A DNA stretch of 64,000 bases from contig JAJDDY010000081.1 of assembly GCA_029260075.1 (NCBI GenBank), forward strand, positions 1 through 64,000, given 5' to 3'. The notes beneath the pieces are model-generated. The model was not told where the DNA came from and did no database searches. It saw only the letters and a list, made by a program, of their open reading frames with translations. The DNA comes from Phycisphaerae bacterium (GTDB lineage Bacteria > Planctomycetota > Phycisphaerae > UBA1845). Position numbers and translations under genes: made by a program. Of the stretch, positions 8,045 to 17,400 are shown piece by piece. Each line of letters opens with the position of its first letter. Positions within the stretch are counted from its first letter, which is position 1.

Positions 8045-9517
8045 ATGCCGCTCGCACTCTTGCGTCGTGGCCTCACAGGCGCCGCCGTCGTGGCTGTGGC
8101 TTGGTGGTTGCTGGCGGACACGTATACTCGACACTTCAACCCGGCGTCAGCAGCTCAGACCATTCGCTTCACGCATTTCGGAACGTACCGAGACCATCAG
8201 CTTTGGCGCGGCGTGATCGCCGACTTTGAACGCACGCATTCGCCCATGAAGGTTCGGCAGGAGTACATCGTCGGTCGATCCAACCAATACAGTATCAAAA
8301 TGCAGCAGCAGATGCTCACCGGCACGTTGCCGGACGTTGCGCTCATACAACTCGGTCCGTTTCATGAACTCGCGTCTCACTTCGCCGATGTGACCGAGCT
8401 CGCTCGCCGGTTCGAACTTCAGGGTGCGAATAGTGATTCACGCACTGGAAGTCGAGTCGCCAACGAACAGTCGTCGACGACAAATCGCGCTTCGCCAGAT
8501 GAACGCATCGGGCGTGAAGTCGGCGTCGATGTCGGCAGACGAGATGCGCATGCCAACGAATCGCAACTTGACGCGACCGGTCTCGCAGCGTTTCAATGGC
8601 AAGGCCGCCAGCGCGGGCTCCCCGTCTCCGGTGGCAATCTAATGATCTTCTGCAACACGCAATGCCTGGCGCGCGCGTCCGAGTTTCTGGGCCGACCCGT
8701 GCTTCCACCGCGCCACGATTGGACCATGCGGGATTTCCAACGCTTGGCGCGCGACCTGACGTGTGATTACGACGGAGACGGACGGATCGATCAGTTCGGG
8801 TTCTGGCTACCGCGATGGATATACTACTTGCCGTTCGCGTGGGGCTTTGGCGCACAGGTTTATGACGACGCCAACGACTCATGGCAATTGCTCGGGCCCG
8901 AGGCCGAACGGGCGTTTGGCTTCTATCGCGATCTCGCCGTAGGCGACCGCGTTTGCCCACGCGACGATGAAGTCCCACAGCTGTTTCAGGACGTTGGTTT
9001 TCTCACTGGAAAAGTCGCAATGTGCGTCAACGGTCCTTGGTTCATGCCCTTTCTTGCAGAAACGGAACTGAACGATAGCTACGTCGTCGCCCCCATACCC
9101 GCTGGCCCGGCGGGGCGTGCGACGCGCGTCACATGGGACGGCATTGTCCTGGCTGACAAACTTCCGCCCGATCGACGGAGAGTGGCTGAGGCGTTCGCAC
9201 TGTTCGTTTTGTCGAAGTCGGTACAGGATCGACTGGCACGCAACGGCCGCTCACTACCGGCGCTGACAGAATCGATGCCCGCATTTCTTGACGTCGCACG
9301 GCCAGACCGGCGGCGAGTCTTTGTTGACGGGCTGTCGTATGGGCGTTTGCAACCACTCATTCGCGGGTTCACGCAGGTTGACCGCGCGATCAACGAGCAG
9401 CTCGACAAGTTGGCCAATCCGAACGTGACGTCGAGCATACGCGATCTACTTGCCGACCTTGCTCGAAACTCCAGTGTTCGCCGTACAATCCCTACCCAAC
9501 GATCGGCCACGCAGTGA
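8045..9517 (+). CDS. Sugar ABC importer, extracytoplasmic binding protein (family 1)
   Basis: This 490-residue protein has an N-terminal hydrophobic segment (about 8-28, signal or anchor) and then IRFTHFGTYRDHQLW, the start of a family 1 (MalE/UgpB-like) solute-binding fold. Typical elements follow: RSNQYSIKMQQQMLTGTLPDVALIQ, GLPVSGGNLMIFCNT, YDGDGRIDQFGFW and TGKVAMCVNGPWFM. It captures a carbohydrate outside the membrane and delivers it to the two permeases downstream. ATG 8045 was chosen because AGGAG lies 10 bases upstream. A start at 8003 has no ribosome-binding site. Residues about 128-180 are a Ser/Arg/Asp-rich insert absent from a standard family member, and its DNA begins with a degenerate R5 repeat. 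The stop overlaps the next start (GTGA). Confidence 0.85.
   Translation: MPLALLRRGLTGAAVVAVAWWLLADTYTRHFNPASAAQTIRFTHFGTYRDHQLWRGVIADFERTHSPMKVRQEYIVGRSNQYSIKMQQQMLTGTLPDVALIQLGPFHELASHFADVTELARRFELQGANSDSRTGSRVANEQSSTTNRASPDERIGREVGVDVGRRDAHANESQLDATGLAAFQWQGRQRGLPVSGGNLMIFCNTQCLARASEFLGRPVLPPRHDWTMRDFQRLARDLTCDYDGDGRIDQFGFWLPRWIYYLPFAWGFGAQVYDDANDSWQLLGPEAERAFGFYRDLAVGDRVCPRDDEVPQLFQDVGFLTGKVAMCVNGPWFMPFLAETELNDSYVVAPIPAGPAGRATRVTWDGIVLADKLPPDRRRVAEAFALFVLSKSVQDRLARNGRSLPALTESMPAFLDVARPDRRRVFVDGLSYGRLQPLIRGFTQVDRAINEQLDKLANPNVTSSIRDLLADLARNSSVRRTIPTQRSATQ
8425..8451. repeat. Degenerate R5 repeat inside the binding-protein gene
   Basis: GGTGCGAATAGTGATTCACGC followed by ACTGG matches the R5 unit with a few changes. 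It stands in frame at the start of the extra, low-complexity loop of the binding protein. This suggests that insertion of the repeat, or its mobile parent, created the loop. Confidence 0.5.
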
Positions 9518-10578
9518 GGAACGATCATCGTACCGCATATTGGTTACTCCTCCCCTGGGTGGTTGGCGTGTGCATACTAACCGCGATCCCTCTGCTCAGT
9601 TCTTTGGTCCTGTCGCTCACCAACGCCAGAGGTAACCTCGCGGTCGACGAATGGGCATGGGTCGGCACGGACAACTATCGGCGTGCGTTAGGTATGGGCG
9701 ATCGTCATGCTCAACGGGCTTCACACACCCCCGGGTCAACGGTCATGGTTCGAAATGGGAGTCAAGAACTAGCAATTTCGCATCCGGACGACACCGACCG
9801 CCGGACACCGACCGATCCAAAGTTTCGGCTTGCGCTGGCAAATTCGCTGACGTTCACAGCTCTGGCCGTACCGCTCAGCGTTTGCGCAGCGCTCGCCGTC
9901 GCGCTCCTGCTCCATCGACCCATGCGAGGTGGCCGGTTCTTCCGCCTTGTCATCTACTTGCCCCACTTGCTCGGCGGCGTCGCAACGATCGTGATATGGA
10001 GCTGGTTGTTCAACCCGCAGTTCGGGTGGATCAACGAGGGCATCCGAACACTGTACGCACTCGCCGATCCGCTCGTCGGCGTGTTCCTGCCCGGGGGAAC
10101 GCGTGGATGGCCCGTTCCCCGATGGCTTTATTCGCCCTCCGGCTGCAAGCCCGCCTTGATCATCATGCATACATGGACGATGGGTGGGTCGATGCTGATT
10201 TTTCTCGCGGCGCGTCAGCGTATTTCCGCGCGACTGTACGAGGCAGCCACACTCGACGGCGCCGGCGGTATGCAACGATTTCGATCGATAACCTGGCCAC
10301 ACCTTACGCCGGTCGTCCTTTTCAATCTTGTATTGGGCACGGTCTTTGCGATGCAAACGTTCAACGAATCGTATATGCTGCAAAACCGGCAGCAGGGGGG
10401 TGGCCTACTCTTCTACGCACTCCACATGTACCAAACGGCATTCGAGCCGCCGTACGACTTCGGTTACGCATCGGCGCTCGGCTTGGTCTTTCTTGTGGTC
10501 TTGGTGACGATTGTCGGGCTACTCCTGGTCAGCGCCCGCTCGTGGGTACACTACGACGGTGTTCATCCACAATGCTAA
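9514..10578 (+). CDS. Sugar ABC importer permease 1 (MalF/UgpA-like)
   Basis: A 354-residue inner-membrane protein starting at GTG 9514, overlapping the upstream stop by four bases. It has six hydrophobic segments in MalF/UgpA order. The EAA loop that contacts the ATPase reads YEAATLDGAGGMQRFRSITWP at about 244-264. A Ser/Thr/Asp-rich extracellular insert (about 66-106) follows the first helix and is longer than usual, like the inserts in the HAD and binding-protein genes. It forms the translocation path with the next gene. No ATPase gene is nearby, which is common for CUT1 importers that share an MsmX-type ATPase encoded elsewhere. Confidence 0.88.
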   Translation: MRNDHRTAYWLLLPWVVGVCILTAIPLLSSLVLSLTNARGNLAVDEWAWVGTDNYRRALGMGDRHAQRASHTPGSTVMVRNGSQELAISHPDDTDRRTPTDPKFRLALANSLTFTALAVPLSVCAALAVALLLHRPMRGGRFFRLVIYLPHLLGGVATIVIWSWLFNPQFGWINEGIRTLYALADPLVGVFLPGGTRGWPVPRWLYSPSGCKPALIIMHTWTMGGSMLIFLAARQRISARLYEAATLDGAGGMQRFRSITWPHLTPVVLFNLVLGTVFAMQTFNESYMLQNRQQGGGLLFYALHMYQTAFEPPYDFGYASALGLVFLVVLVTIVGLLLVSARSWVHYDGVHPQC

Positions 10579-10631
10579 CGATCGGATCGACAAGTACTGA
10601 GTATGCGGCCGCTGATGTCGGAGCGCGCCGC

Positions 10632-11492
10632 ATGACCAAGCGTAGAGTTTTCGGTACCATCGCACCGTATGCCATATTGGTGGCCTACAGCGCCTTCATG
10701 CTGCTACCCGTCGTGTGGGCGATCTTTTCCTCACTCCAGCCTCTTCGCGAGGTGTACTCCTTCCCCCCGAGTTTTTGGGCGCCCAATCCACAGTGGGCCA
10801 ACTATACCGACGCCGCCACACGCCTGCCCCTTTTTCGTTTCATTGGTAATTCTCTGTTCATATCAACTTGCTCTGTAGTCGGCGCCGTCGTGACGTCGTC
10901 GATGGCGGGCTATGTTTTGGCTCGGGTGCCGTTCCGCGGGCGACGGCTTTGTTTCATTCTGCTGATCACAAGCCTTGCCGTGCCGGCGCAGGTTCTGCTC
11001 GTCCCGCAATTCCTCATGTTCGACATGCTGGGTTGGGTGAATACGTACAAACCACTCATCGTACCGGCGTGGCTCGGCGGCGGTGCGTTCAACGTCTTCC
11101 TGTTTCGGCAATTCTTTCGAACGCTGCCCGCAGAGTTGGAAGACGCCGCTCGGCTTGACGGCGCGGGACTGTGGCCGACATACCGTTATGTGCTGTTGCC
11201 CGCAGTGCGCCCCGCCATTATCACCGTCGCCCTCCTGAGCTTCGTCTATCATTGGCAGAGCTTTCTGGATCCACTGCTGTACCTGTCGGACTTCATGACG
11301 TTTCCCGTTTCCCTAGGACTTCGTATGTATCAATCTATGGCGGGCACATGGGCGAACTTGTTGATGGCGGCAAGTCTGATCGCCCTGATTCCCGTGGTGA
11401 TCGTGTTCCTGCTGGCGGAGCGCCATATCATGCGCGGACTCGGCGTGGTTGGGCGACTTCCGTTTCGCGGGTTGGGTGGCCCATGGCTTTAG
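10632..11492 (+). CDS. Sugar ABC importer permease 2 (MalG/UgpE-like)
   Basis: A 286-residue inner-membrane protein with six helices. The EAA motif is ELEDAARLDGAGLWPTYRYV (about 167-186). Two starts are possible. ATG 10632 has GGAG 8 bases upstream and gives the usual length. ATG 10572 overlaps the previous stop (ATGCTAA) but has no ribosome-binding site and adds 20 polar residues. I prefer 10632. The last codons, GLGGPWL and the TAG, are read from the R3 palindrome that begins at 11471, so the native C-terminus has been replaced or extended by a mobile repeat. The MalG C-terminal tail contacts the ATPase in the family, so this change may matter. Confidence 0.88.
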   Translation: MTKRRVFGTIAPYAILVAYSAFMLLPVVWAIFSSLQPLREVYSFPPSFWAPNPQWANYTDAATRLPLFRFIGNSLFISTCSVVGAVVTSSMAGYVLARVPFRGRRLCFILLITSLAVPAQVLLVPQFLMFDMLGWVNTYKPLIVPAWLGGGAFNVFLFRQFFRTLPAELEDAARLDGAGLWPTYRYVLLPAVRPAIITVALLSFVYHWQSFLDPLLYLSDFMTFPVSLGLRMYQSMAGTWANLLMAASLIALIPVVIVFLLAERHIMRGLGVVGRLPFRGLGGPWL

Positions 11493-11554
11493 CCGTGGGG
11501 GAGTCGACTCCACGGCCTATTCGAGTCCCCCACGTCTGAAGAGATGGACCACCC
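11471..11554. repeat. Dispersed palindrome, family R3, copy 3
   Basis: The left arm GTTGGGTGGCCCATGGCTTT, then GTGGGGGAGTCGA, a short centre, and the right arm TCGAGTCCCCCACGTCTGAA ending GGACCACCC. It overlaps the 3' end of the permease gene and supplies its stop codon. Confidence 0.8.
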
Positions 11555-11602
11555 ATGTCCATTGCACCTTTTCGACGCAACGCTGACAGAGCATTAGACA
11601 CA

Positions 11603-11724
11603 GCTAGCAGAATGTTGAAGATTCTGTGGGACAGACTTTCCAGTCGGTCGAATGGATTCGGCACACGCGAAATGACCGACTGGAAAGTCGGCCCCACAGG
11701 CTGAGGCGTTTCTTCAACGGGCGA
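11603..11724. repeat. MITE-like element, R2-end variant with a different core
   Basis: The ends resemble R2 (AATGTTGAAGA on the left, TTTCTTCAACGGGC on the right). The core is a long inverted repeat, GTGGGACAGACTTTCCAGTC and GACTGGAAAGTCGGCCCCAC, that differs from the R2 core. It sits directly between an R3 and an R1 element, so three palindromic units are packed in 400 bp. Confidence 0.65.
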
Positions 11725-11879
11725 CTAGTGTTTTGTCACAGCTAGAACGACGGACTTACCGAGCCTCGCCCGTAAGGAAGCGGACGTTTGAGAGCCGGCC
11801 GTGACCGTTTGAGAACGCTCCCTCACGGTCGCGGCTCGGATCGGACGAGCCCCTCACGTGAGTCGTGACCAAGCACTAG
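11725..11879. repeat. Nested inverted repeat, family R1, copy 3
   Basis: The terminal repeats CTAGTGTTTTGTCACAGC and GTCGTGACCAAGCACTAG are complementary and frame the inner arms GCCTCGCCCGTAAGGAAGCG and CTCCCTCACGGTCGCGGCTC. This longer R1 form, with CTAGTGCTTTGTCACGAC-type ends, also occurs at 14266, 32109 and 60581. The right end lies 6 bases from the stop of the dockerin gene. Confidence 0.8.
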
Positions 11880-11885
11880 ACACGG

Positions 11886-12518
11886 CTAGCCACCGGATCC
11901 CAGGAATTCATCTTGAAGTAGTGCGTAGTCGCGCAAGTCAACCCGCCCGTCTCGGTTGATGTCGGCGCGATCGCAAATCTGCGTGGTCATCGTGGCCGGT
12001 CCAGCAAGTGACGCCTTCAGCAAGGCATAATCCACGAGATTCTTCTGACCGTCGCCGTCGATGTCGGCTGAAAGAGGATCAGCCCGAAGGTTCGCTCGCT
12101 GAATCACACCACGATCGCTCACCGTTACTTGAACGGCCAGTTCCTCGGCAGCCGCACCCTGCTTGACAAAAACATCGACGGTGTTCGGTGTGGCCGGGTC
12201 GAGTACGACCGCCGTGCCGCTCGATGTGGCCCCGGTTGGCACAGTTTCGACGCGCATCCGAAGAACGTAACAATCGGCGCTGCCCTGACAGTCAGACGCG
12301 GACGGCGTCTCGCCCATCTTGTACCGACCGATCTCGCGCACCTGCCCGTCCACAAGGCTACGTGCGATGACCGAGACATCGGACTGATCCGTAGCCGGTC
12401 CCGTCGCTAGGCACACCTGTCCGTAGAGAATGACGTCGGGCTCTGGGATGGTCCCGGTTTCGGCTGTGCCGGCGCCGAGTATCGCGACCGCCAACGCCGT
12501 GGTGAAGAAAGGATTCAT
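11886..12518 (-). CDS. Secreted protein with C-terminal dockerin-like EF-hand pair
   Basis: The 210-residue protein from ATG 12518 has AGGAG 7 bases upstream and a signal peptide (NPFFTTALAVAILGAG). A beta-rich middle with two Cys pairs (VCLATG, SDCQGSADCY) follows. The C-terminus has a dockerin-like pair of calcium loops: DIDGDGQKNLVDY (about 160) and DINRDGRVDLRDY (about 193). Planctomycetes use such domains widely outside cellulosomes, so a cohesin partner need not exist. It lies on the same strand as, and downstream of, the RHS block, but a 565-base gap with repeats separates them. Co-transcription is therefore uncertain. Substrate and partner are unknown. Confidence 0.75.
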   Translation of the reverse strand: MNPFFTTALAVAILGAGTAETGTIPEPDVILYGQVCLATGPATDQSDVSVIARSLVDGQVREIGRYKMGETPSASDCQGSADCYVLRMRVETVPTGATSSGTAVVLDPATPNTVDVFVKQGAAAEELAVQVTVSDRGVIQRANLRADPLSADIDGDGQKNLVDYALLKASLAGPATMTTQICDRADINRDGRVDLRDYALLQDEFLGSGG

Positions 12519-12598
12519 GCGTGCTGCTCCTGTAGCCGTCAAACGGCTCGTCCATCAATAGTACACCCGTATCTTCACCGGGTCGGCATCGCCGATAG

Positions 12599-12655
12599 GT
12601 GGCCCATGGCTTTAGCCGTGGGGGAGTCGAATCGAAGGGGATTCGAGTTCGCCAC
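12599..12655. repeat. Family R3, partial copy
   Basis: GGTGGCCCATGGCTTTAGCC then GTGGGGGAGTCGAATCG, followed by a short partial return arm (GATTCGAGTTCGCCAC). Confidence 0.7.
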
Positions 12656-12658
12656 TTC

Positions 12659-12782
12659 TAAGAACGTCTCTAAGAAGTCTCTCTCAGGGCCGCGTCCGTA
12701 AGGAAGCGGTCTGGTTCAAGTGCGACGACCCGGCCCTCACAGTCGCGGCTCGGTTCGAAGCACCTCTTCTTAGGTACGCTTC
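12659..12782. repeat. Nested inverted repeat, family R1, copy 4
   Basis: The ends TAAGAACGTCTCTAAGAAG and CTTCTTAGGTACGCT are inverted with respect to each other. The inner arms are GGGCCGCGTCCGTAAGGAAG and CCCTCACAGTCGCGGCTCGG. Confidence 0.75.
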
Positions 12783-13083
12783 AAAGAATTGGTCCACGCC
12801 GCCACTTGCAAGTCCTCTATGCAACACTGACGGATCGCTAGTCCAGCAACGTTGCTGGGGCATGGCACCGTGTCGGCATCGCCGGTGCCCGACGATCGGA
12901 CCGGACGTACCCCACAACTAAGGAAGATTTGAACAGCCACCTGCGGCGCGCTTTCAGCGAAGAAAGGCCAAGACTGGCGTTTATTGGCCGTCAACTGCTG
13001 CCGAAGTCTCCAGTCCACGCAGGAACCTGACACGAATTTGTGGATCACCCTGCGAACCCGGTGCATATTCCTTGAACCTGCCA

Positions 13084-14166
13084 CTATGGCGCGATCGTCA
13101 GCATGGCGCCAGCGTTGAAGCCCCCGCCGTCCTCGCTCCGGACCGATGCCCCAACCTTGCCGATCGGAAGCTTCACGTTGAAACCAGCCGACGCGCTAAC
13201 GCCTTTGTCAGGATTGTATCCGCCTTGGACGTACTGAGTCACCGGACCGGCCTTGAACGTTCCCCGCAATCCGAAGCCCGGCACATATTTGTCTTCAGCC
13301 CCGTTCATCGTCGTCAGGTCGATTGAAGGCTTCAACTCGAACTGGTCCGAAACGGGAATGCCCGGGCTTGGCAGCGGCAGGTCGGTGTCGGCCATCGCCA
13401 AGCCGACCGCAAGACCGGCGTAGGTTCCGCCGAGCGCAATCAGCACGCCGATGTTCGCGTGCTCACCCATCTCATCCAAGAGTTTTCCGACGCCCTTCTC
13501 CGCGAAGGCTTTTCCCACATCCCCCGCAAACCCCTCTGCCGCCTCAGTTCGTTTGTCGGGGTCCGGCGAGATGAACGCCGCCCCCTTACCATTGGCAATG
13601 CCCTTCGCAGCTGCGTTTGTATCTTTGAGCATCTTCGGCACGCCCGCCGCCGTACCCTCTGCGATGGCGATGACATCGTCGCCCACCGAAGTTTCCTTCG
13701 GCGCCGGATCGGTACCACCGGGGTCGACATAGCGCTGCGGATTGTTCATGGCGTAGGCGTAAGAACCGGTAGCTTCGACGCGCCGAGCACCATTGTCGAA
13801 CGAAATGAATCGACCGATCACGGCTTGGTAGTAGCGAGCCTCGAAATAATGCAAGCCGCTCTCGTCGTCACGCTCCTTATCGCTGAAGCGATAGCGAGGA
13901 TCGGAGCCCCCTTGGATCCCGGTCACTTCATGCCTAGGGGCGCCGAAGGGGTAATACTCAGTTTCAGAGACTACAACTCCGGCGGCGTCTGTCGTAATGT
14001 TGGTCGAACCGAGATGATCGGCGTGATAGAACACGACCGTCGGCGCGGCGCGCGATGCATCTTGCGCAGGGTGGGACCGAACCGTCGGCGCCGGCCAGGT
14101 GATGACAAGACAGACAGTCACCGTCGCGACGGTGCAGGGCGTACAATCTGGTTTATGCCTAGTCAT
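13084..14166 (-). CDS. Orphan RHS tip with a distinct C-terminal domain
   Basis: A 360-residue protein from ATG 14166 (GAGG 10 bases upstream), with a signal-like hydrophobic N-terminus (CTVATVTVCLVITWPA). Residues about 42-150 are only the last part of an RHS core: VFYHADHLGSTNITTDAAG, YYPFGAPRHE, KERDDESGLHYFEARYY, GRFISFD and NNPQRYVDPGG. They closely parallel the end of the 2308-residue protein just upstream. The C-terminal 200 residues differ: an Ala/Gly-rich helical part, then a beta-rich end (VTQYVQGGYNP, KLPIGKVGASVRS). The usual D in the YYD element is replaced (YYQAVIGRF), so RHS self-cleavage may be lost. It resembles the displaced orphan tips found downstream of rhs toxin genes. 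I see no obvious immunity gene after it. Confidence 0.75.
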   Translation of the reverse strand: MTRHKPDCTPCTVATVTVCLVITWPAPTVRSHPAQDASRAAPTVVFYHADHLGSTNITTDAAGVVVSETEYYPFGAPRHEVTGIQGGSDPRYRFSDKERDDESGLHYFEARYYQAVIGRFISFDNGARRVEATGSYAYAMNNPQRYVDPGGTDPAPKETSVGDDVIAIAEGTAAGVPKMLKDTNAAAKGIANGKGAAFISPDPDKRTEAAEGFAGDVGKAFAEKGVGKLLDEMGEHANIGVLIALGGTYAGLAVGLAMADTDLPLPSPGIPVSDQFELKPSIDLTTMNGAEDKYVPGFGLRGTFKAGPVTQYVQGGYNPDKGVSASAGFNVKLPIGKVGASVRSEDGGGFNAGAMLTIAP

Positions 14167-14265
14167 AGCAAACGTACCTCGCGCAGCGATGAAGCACCGT
14201 CGTGCCGAAAACGGAATCACCGCACAGCAACACTTATGGCCCAGCGTGACTTCCCAGTGCGCTGC

Positions 14266-14407
14266 CACTAATCAAGTGACGGGTTCATCCGATCCGAGCC
14301 GCGACCGTGAGGGAGCGTTTTCAAACTGTCGCGGCCGGCTTTCAAACGCCCGCTTCCTTACGGGCGCGGCTCGGCAAGCCCGTCATTCGACGTTTGACAA
14401 GGCACTA
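14266..14407. repeat. Nested inverted repeat, family R1, copy 5
   Basis: Left ACTAATCAAGTGACGGGTT, inner arms GAGCCGCGACCGTGAGGGAG and CTTCCTTACGGGCGCGGCTC, right CGACGTTTGACAAGGCACTA. The right end contains, on the minus strand, the TAG stop codon of the 2308-residue RHS gene. Confidence 0.75.
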
Positions 14408-17400
14408 ATCACTGTTGTACCACTCAAGCAGACCTGAGCTAATATTCGTAGAACCCGGTAGAAACGTCTCCATCACAGACGTTCCTACGCCCACGACCAC
14501 ACCCGCCGTCTTGCTACCGGTTGCCTTTTCCACCGCCCGCTCGGCTCTGTTGGCCGCTTTGGTCGAGTTGTCATAGAGACTCGTATTCTTATCGAGTTGC
14601 TCGGCTGCGACGCCGCCGACTGCGTACCCGCCGGCGAACGCCGCGCCGAAGTTTCCGCCAAGTAGTCCGTATATTCCCACGCCGGCGTCCGCCGTGCCAC
14701 CGAGTACCTTGTCCGCCTCGCCATCCATAACCCCCTGCGTCGCTTCGGCGGTCCCCAGACCTACGCCGACCACACCGGCAACGGTGCCCAGCGCCTTGAG
14801 ACCCGGCGCTAGTGGCTTGATGTACTTGGCCACTGCACCCGCGAATCCGCCGGGCTTGACAGTCACCAGCGTTGGAACCTTGCGTGGCGTCTTTTGCTTG
14901 AGGTACTGCAGCGCTGTGTCGGTGGCACCTCCGATGATGTCGAGAATCGAACCCGTGGTCTTGGCCGCCCCTTTCGCATCGTCCTTGGGATCATTGCCGG
15001 TCGGATCAGTGTATCGAAGCGGGTTGTTCGCCGCGTAGGCGTACAAGTTCGACATCCGCGGTGACTCGACATAGCGCATCGGACTTGCGGAGATCACCGA
15101 GTCGACAGAAATGAAGCGCGCGACCTGAGAATCGCAGTATCGTGCTTCGAAATAGTGCAGACCGGTCTCTGCGTCGCGCTCTTTGTCACCGTATCGGTAG
15201 TGCGGCAGCGATCCGACACCCTTTGTGGCCTGCCACTCGTGTCGTGACGTTCCGAACGGGTAGTACAATGTCTCCGTTGACGGCAACCCCGCCGCGTCGC
15301 TCGTCAGATTCGTCGATCGAACCTGATCGGCGTGGTAGAACAACGGCGGGAGCGCGGGCGGCGACATGGCGTCGAGACTGCTAAGGTCGCTCGGCGCCAC
15401 CCAATAACCAAGCCCCGTCGACGTGGCGGTCAAGTTACCGAGCCACAAGGGTTCACTCAGTGTCATGACCCGCCAGCCGAACTCATCACCCGTGTAGATC
15501 CAAACAGCGCCAGCTGTGGGAACTTGGACGCGGGTATCCTCCTGGTCGCGCGGCGCAAGCCCCGGCATACCCGTCAACGACCACGACCCGCCAGCGATCT
15601 CAACAGCGGTGTTACTGAGCGGTCCCTCAACAATCAACTCGGCCAACTCGTCGGCCCAAATCCAATATCCGACATCCGGTAGCATCGCCGGTAGCGATCC
15701 GCCCGTGACCGGGCTCCATGGCAAGAATACACCTTGATCATAGCCATACACAACGCGCACGACGTCGGCGATATCTGCCATAACCAACGCCGGATCGCTC
15801 ACGCCGGGATCAACTTGAAAACTGATCAAGTTCCACCCCCGCACGAGCGGAATGCGCTGCGTGATTCGTTCCGGCGGTGTTAGCGCGCCCTCGAATCGCG
15901 CGACGCGAGCCGCCCCCGCGAAGACGTACTGAATGAGCTCACCGCCACGGATTTCGCTCATCTTGCTGATGTACGTCGTCTGTTCCCCGTCGACACGCTT
16001 GATGACCCGCCGATCGGTGAAGTCGTAGAGATAGCGAACGTCACGCCCGTCTTTGGTGACCCGACCCAATCGATCCTTGAAGTCGAATTCGTACCCGTCG
16101 GAATCGAACGCCGTCATGTTGCCGTTGGCGTCGTATCCAAACGCATGCGCCGTCGCCCCTCCGGTGATGGCTGTGATCGCATGCGGACCGGGCGAATCGG
16201 TCACCGATCGCCCGATGCGTGCCACCGTCCCCATCGCCCCACCGCTGACCATCGTGCCCATGTCCACAAGCGGATCGGCGATGTTCGGACTTGTCTTGGC
16301 CACCATGTTCCCGAGTCGATCATAGTCGTAGTCAATCGTTCCATAGCCGGCGCCGACGGCGCGCTGCAGTCGGTACAGGTTGTCCATGACGAACGTGGCG
16401 GTCTGACTTCGTGGTTGTAGTGCGGCCGGCGGATCGCCCGGCGGAAGCGATCGGCCATCGTCGATAGCAAGAATGTTGTCCACCTGATCATGCGTGTAGT
16501 TCAGATCTTGCAACACAGCCGTGGAAGATTGTGTGAGTAGTCGGGTTACGCGCAACCGTGGGTCATAACTATATGTGGTCGTTACGCCGTTGTTGTAGGT
16601 GCAGACATCCTTCTGCCGCGAGGCACGATAGGAAATCGAGTCGACAAATCCGGGAATCGTAACGAGCAACCCACGGTCGTCGTAGCTGTTGCGTACCACG
16701 CTGCCATCCGGGTACACGGTTTGATAAACCCGCCCCAAGCTGTCTGAGAGTGTGACCGTAGTGAAGTCACGAACTGACGCATTGGCTTGAGCAATGCGCT
16801 TGATGGTCGTGTCGGCGTTGGCGCGGGCGTCGAAACCGTGGTACTCCGCACCCGTCTGATCCTCGACCCACGCCAGTTGCCCTCGCGTGTTGCGTAGCCA
16901 TGGATAGTCCGAGGAAGGTGTGTCGTAGTGGTAGCGTACATCGGGCGAACGATCCGAACTGAGCGGAGTCCCCTCATCCCCATAGTCCTCCGTCAACAGC
17001 CGATTAGCGCCGTCGTACGTGAAGTCAATTCGTTGACCCTTCGCGTCCACCGTGTTCAACATGTTGCCGACCGGGTCGTACGTGTTCGTCATCGCACCAC
17101 GGTTGCAGTCGTTCATGAAGATCTCGCGACCAAGCCCATCGTAGCGCATGTACTTGATGTTCCCGTTGGAGTCCTCAACCTCCGCCGGCAAGTCGGGCAA
17201 TACATAGCGATACTTCGTAACGAAAACGCCCGAGTCGGCTGCGGACAGCGTTTCTACTTCACGCACTTCAATAAGCCGCTCCAATCCGTCGTGGACAAGC
17301 GTTTTCGGCGTACCGAAGTGCGGCCCACCCACTCGATTGTCCTCGCCGTCGGACTCGACGGTAACCAGCGGGAGATACGCCGTTGACCCGCGAGAGCGCA

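Larger units (their letters stand above)
12519..13083. other. Repeat-containing intergenic region
   Basis: It holds an R3 half copy (12599-12655) and an R1 element (12659-12782). I see no gene in the remaining 300 bases upstream of 13083. The first 25 bases contain the ribosome-binding site of the dockerin gene. Confidence 0.5.

Noticed and set aside
9651..10571. Long upstream extension of the second permease frame
   Set aside because: It overlaps the first permease gene entirely in another frame and has Arg-rich, non-membrane composition. It is a shadow ORF.
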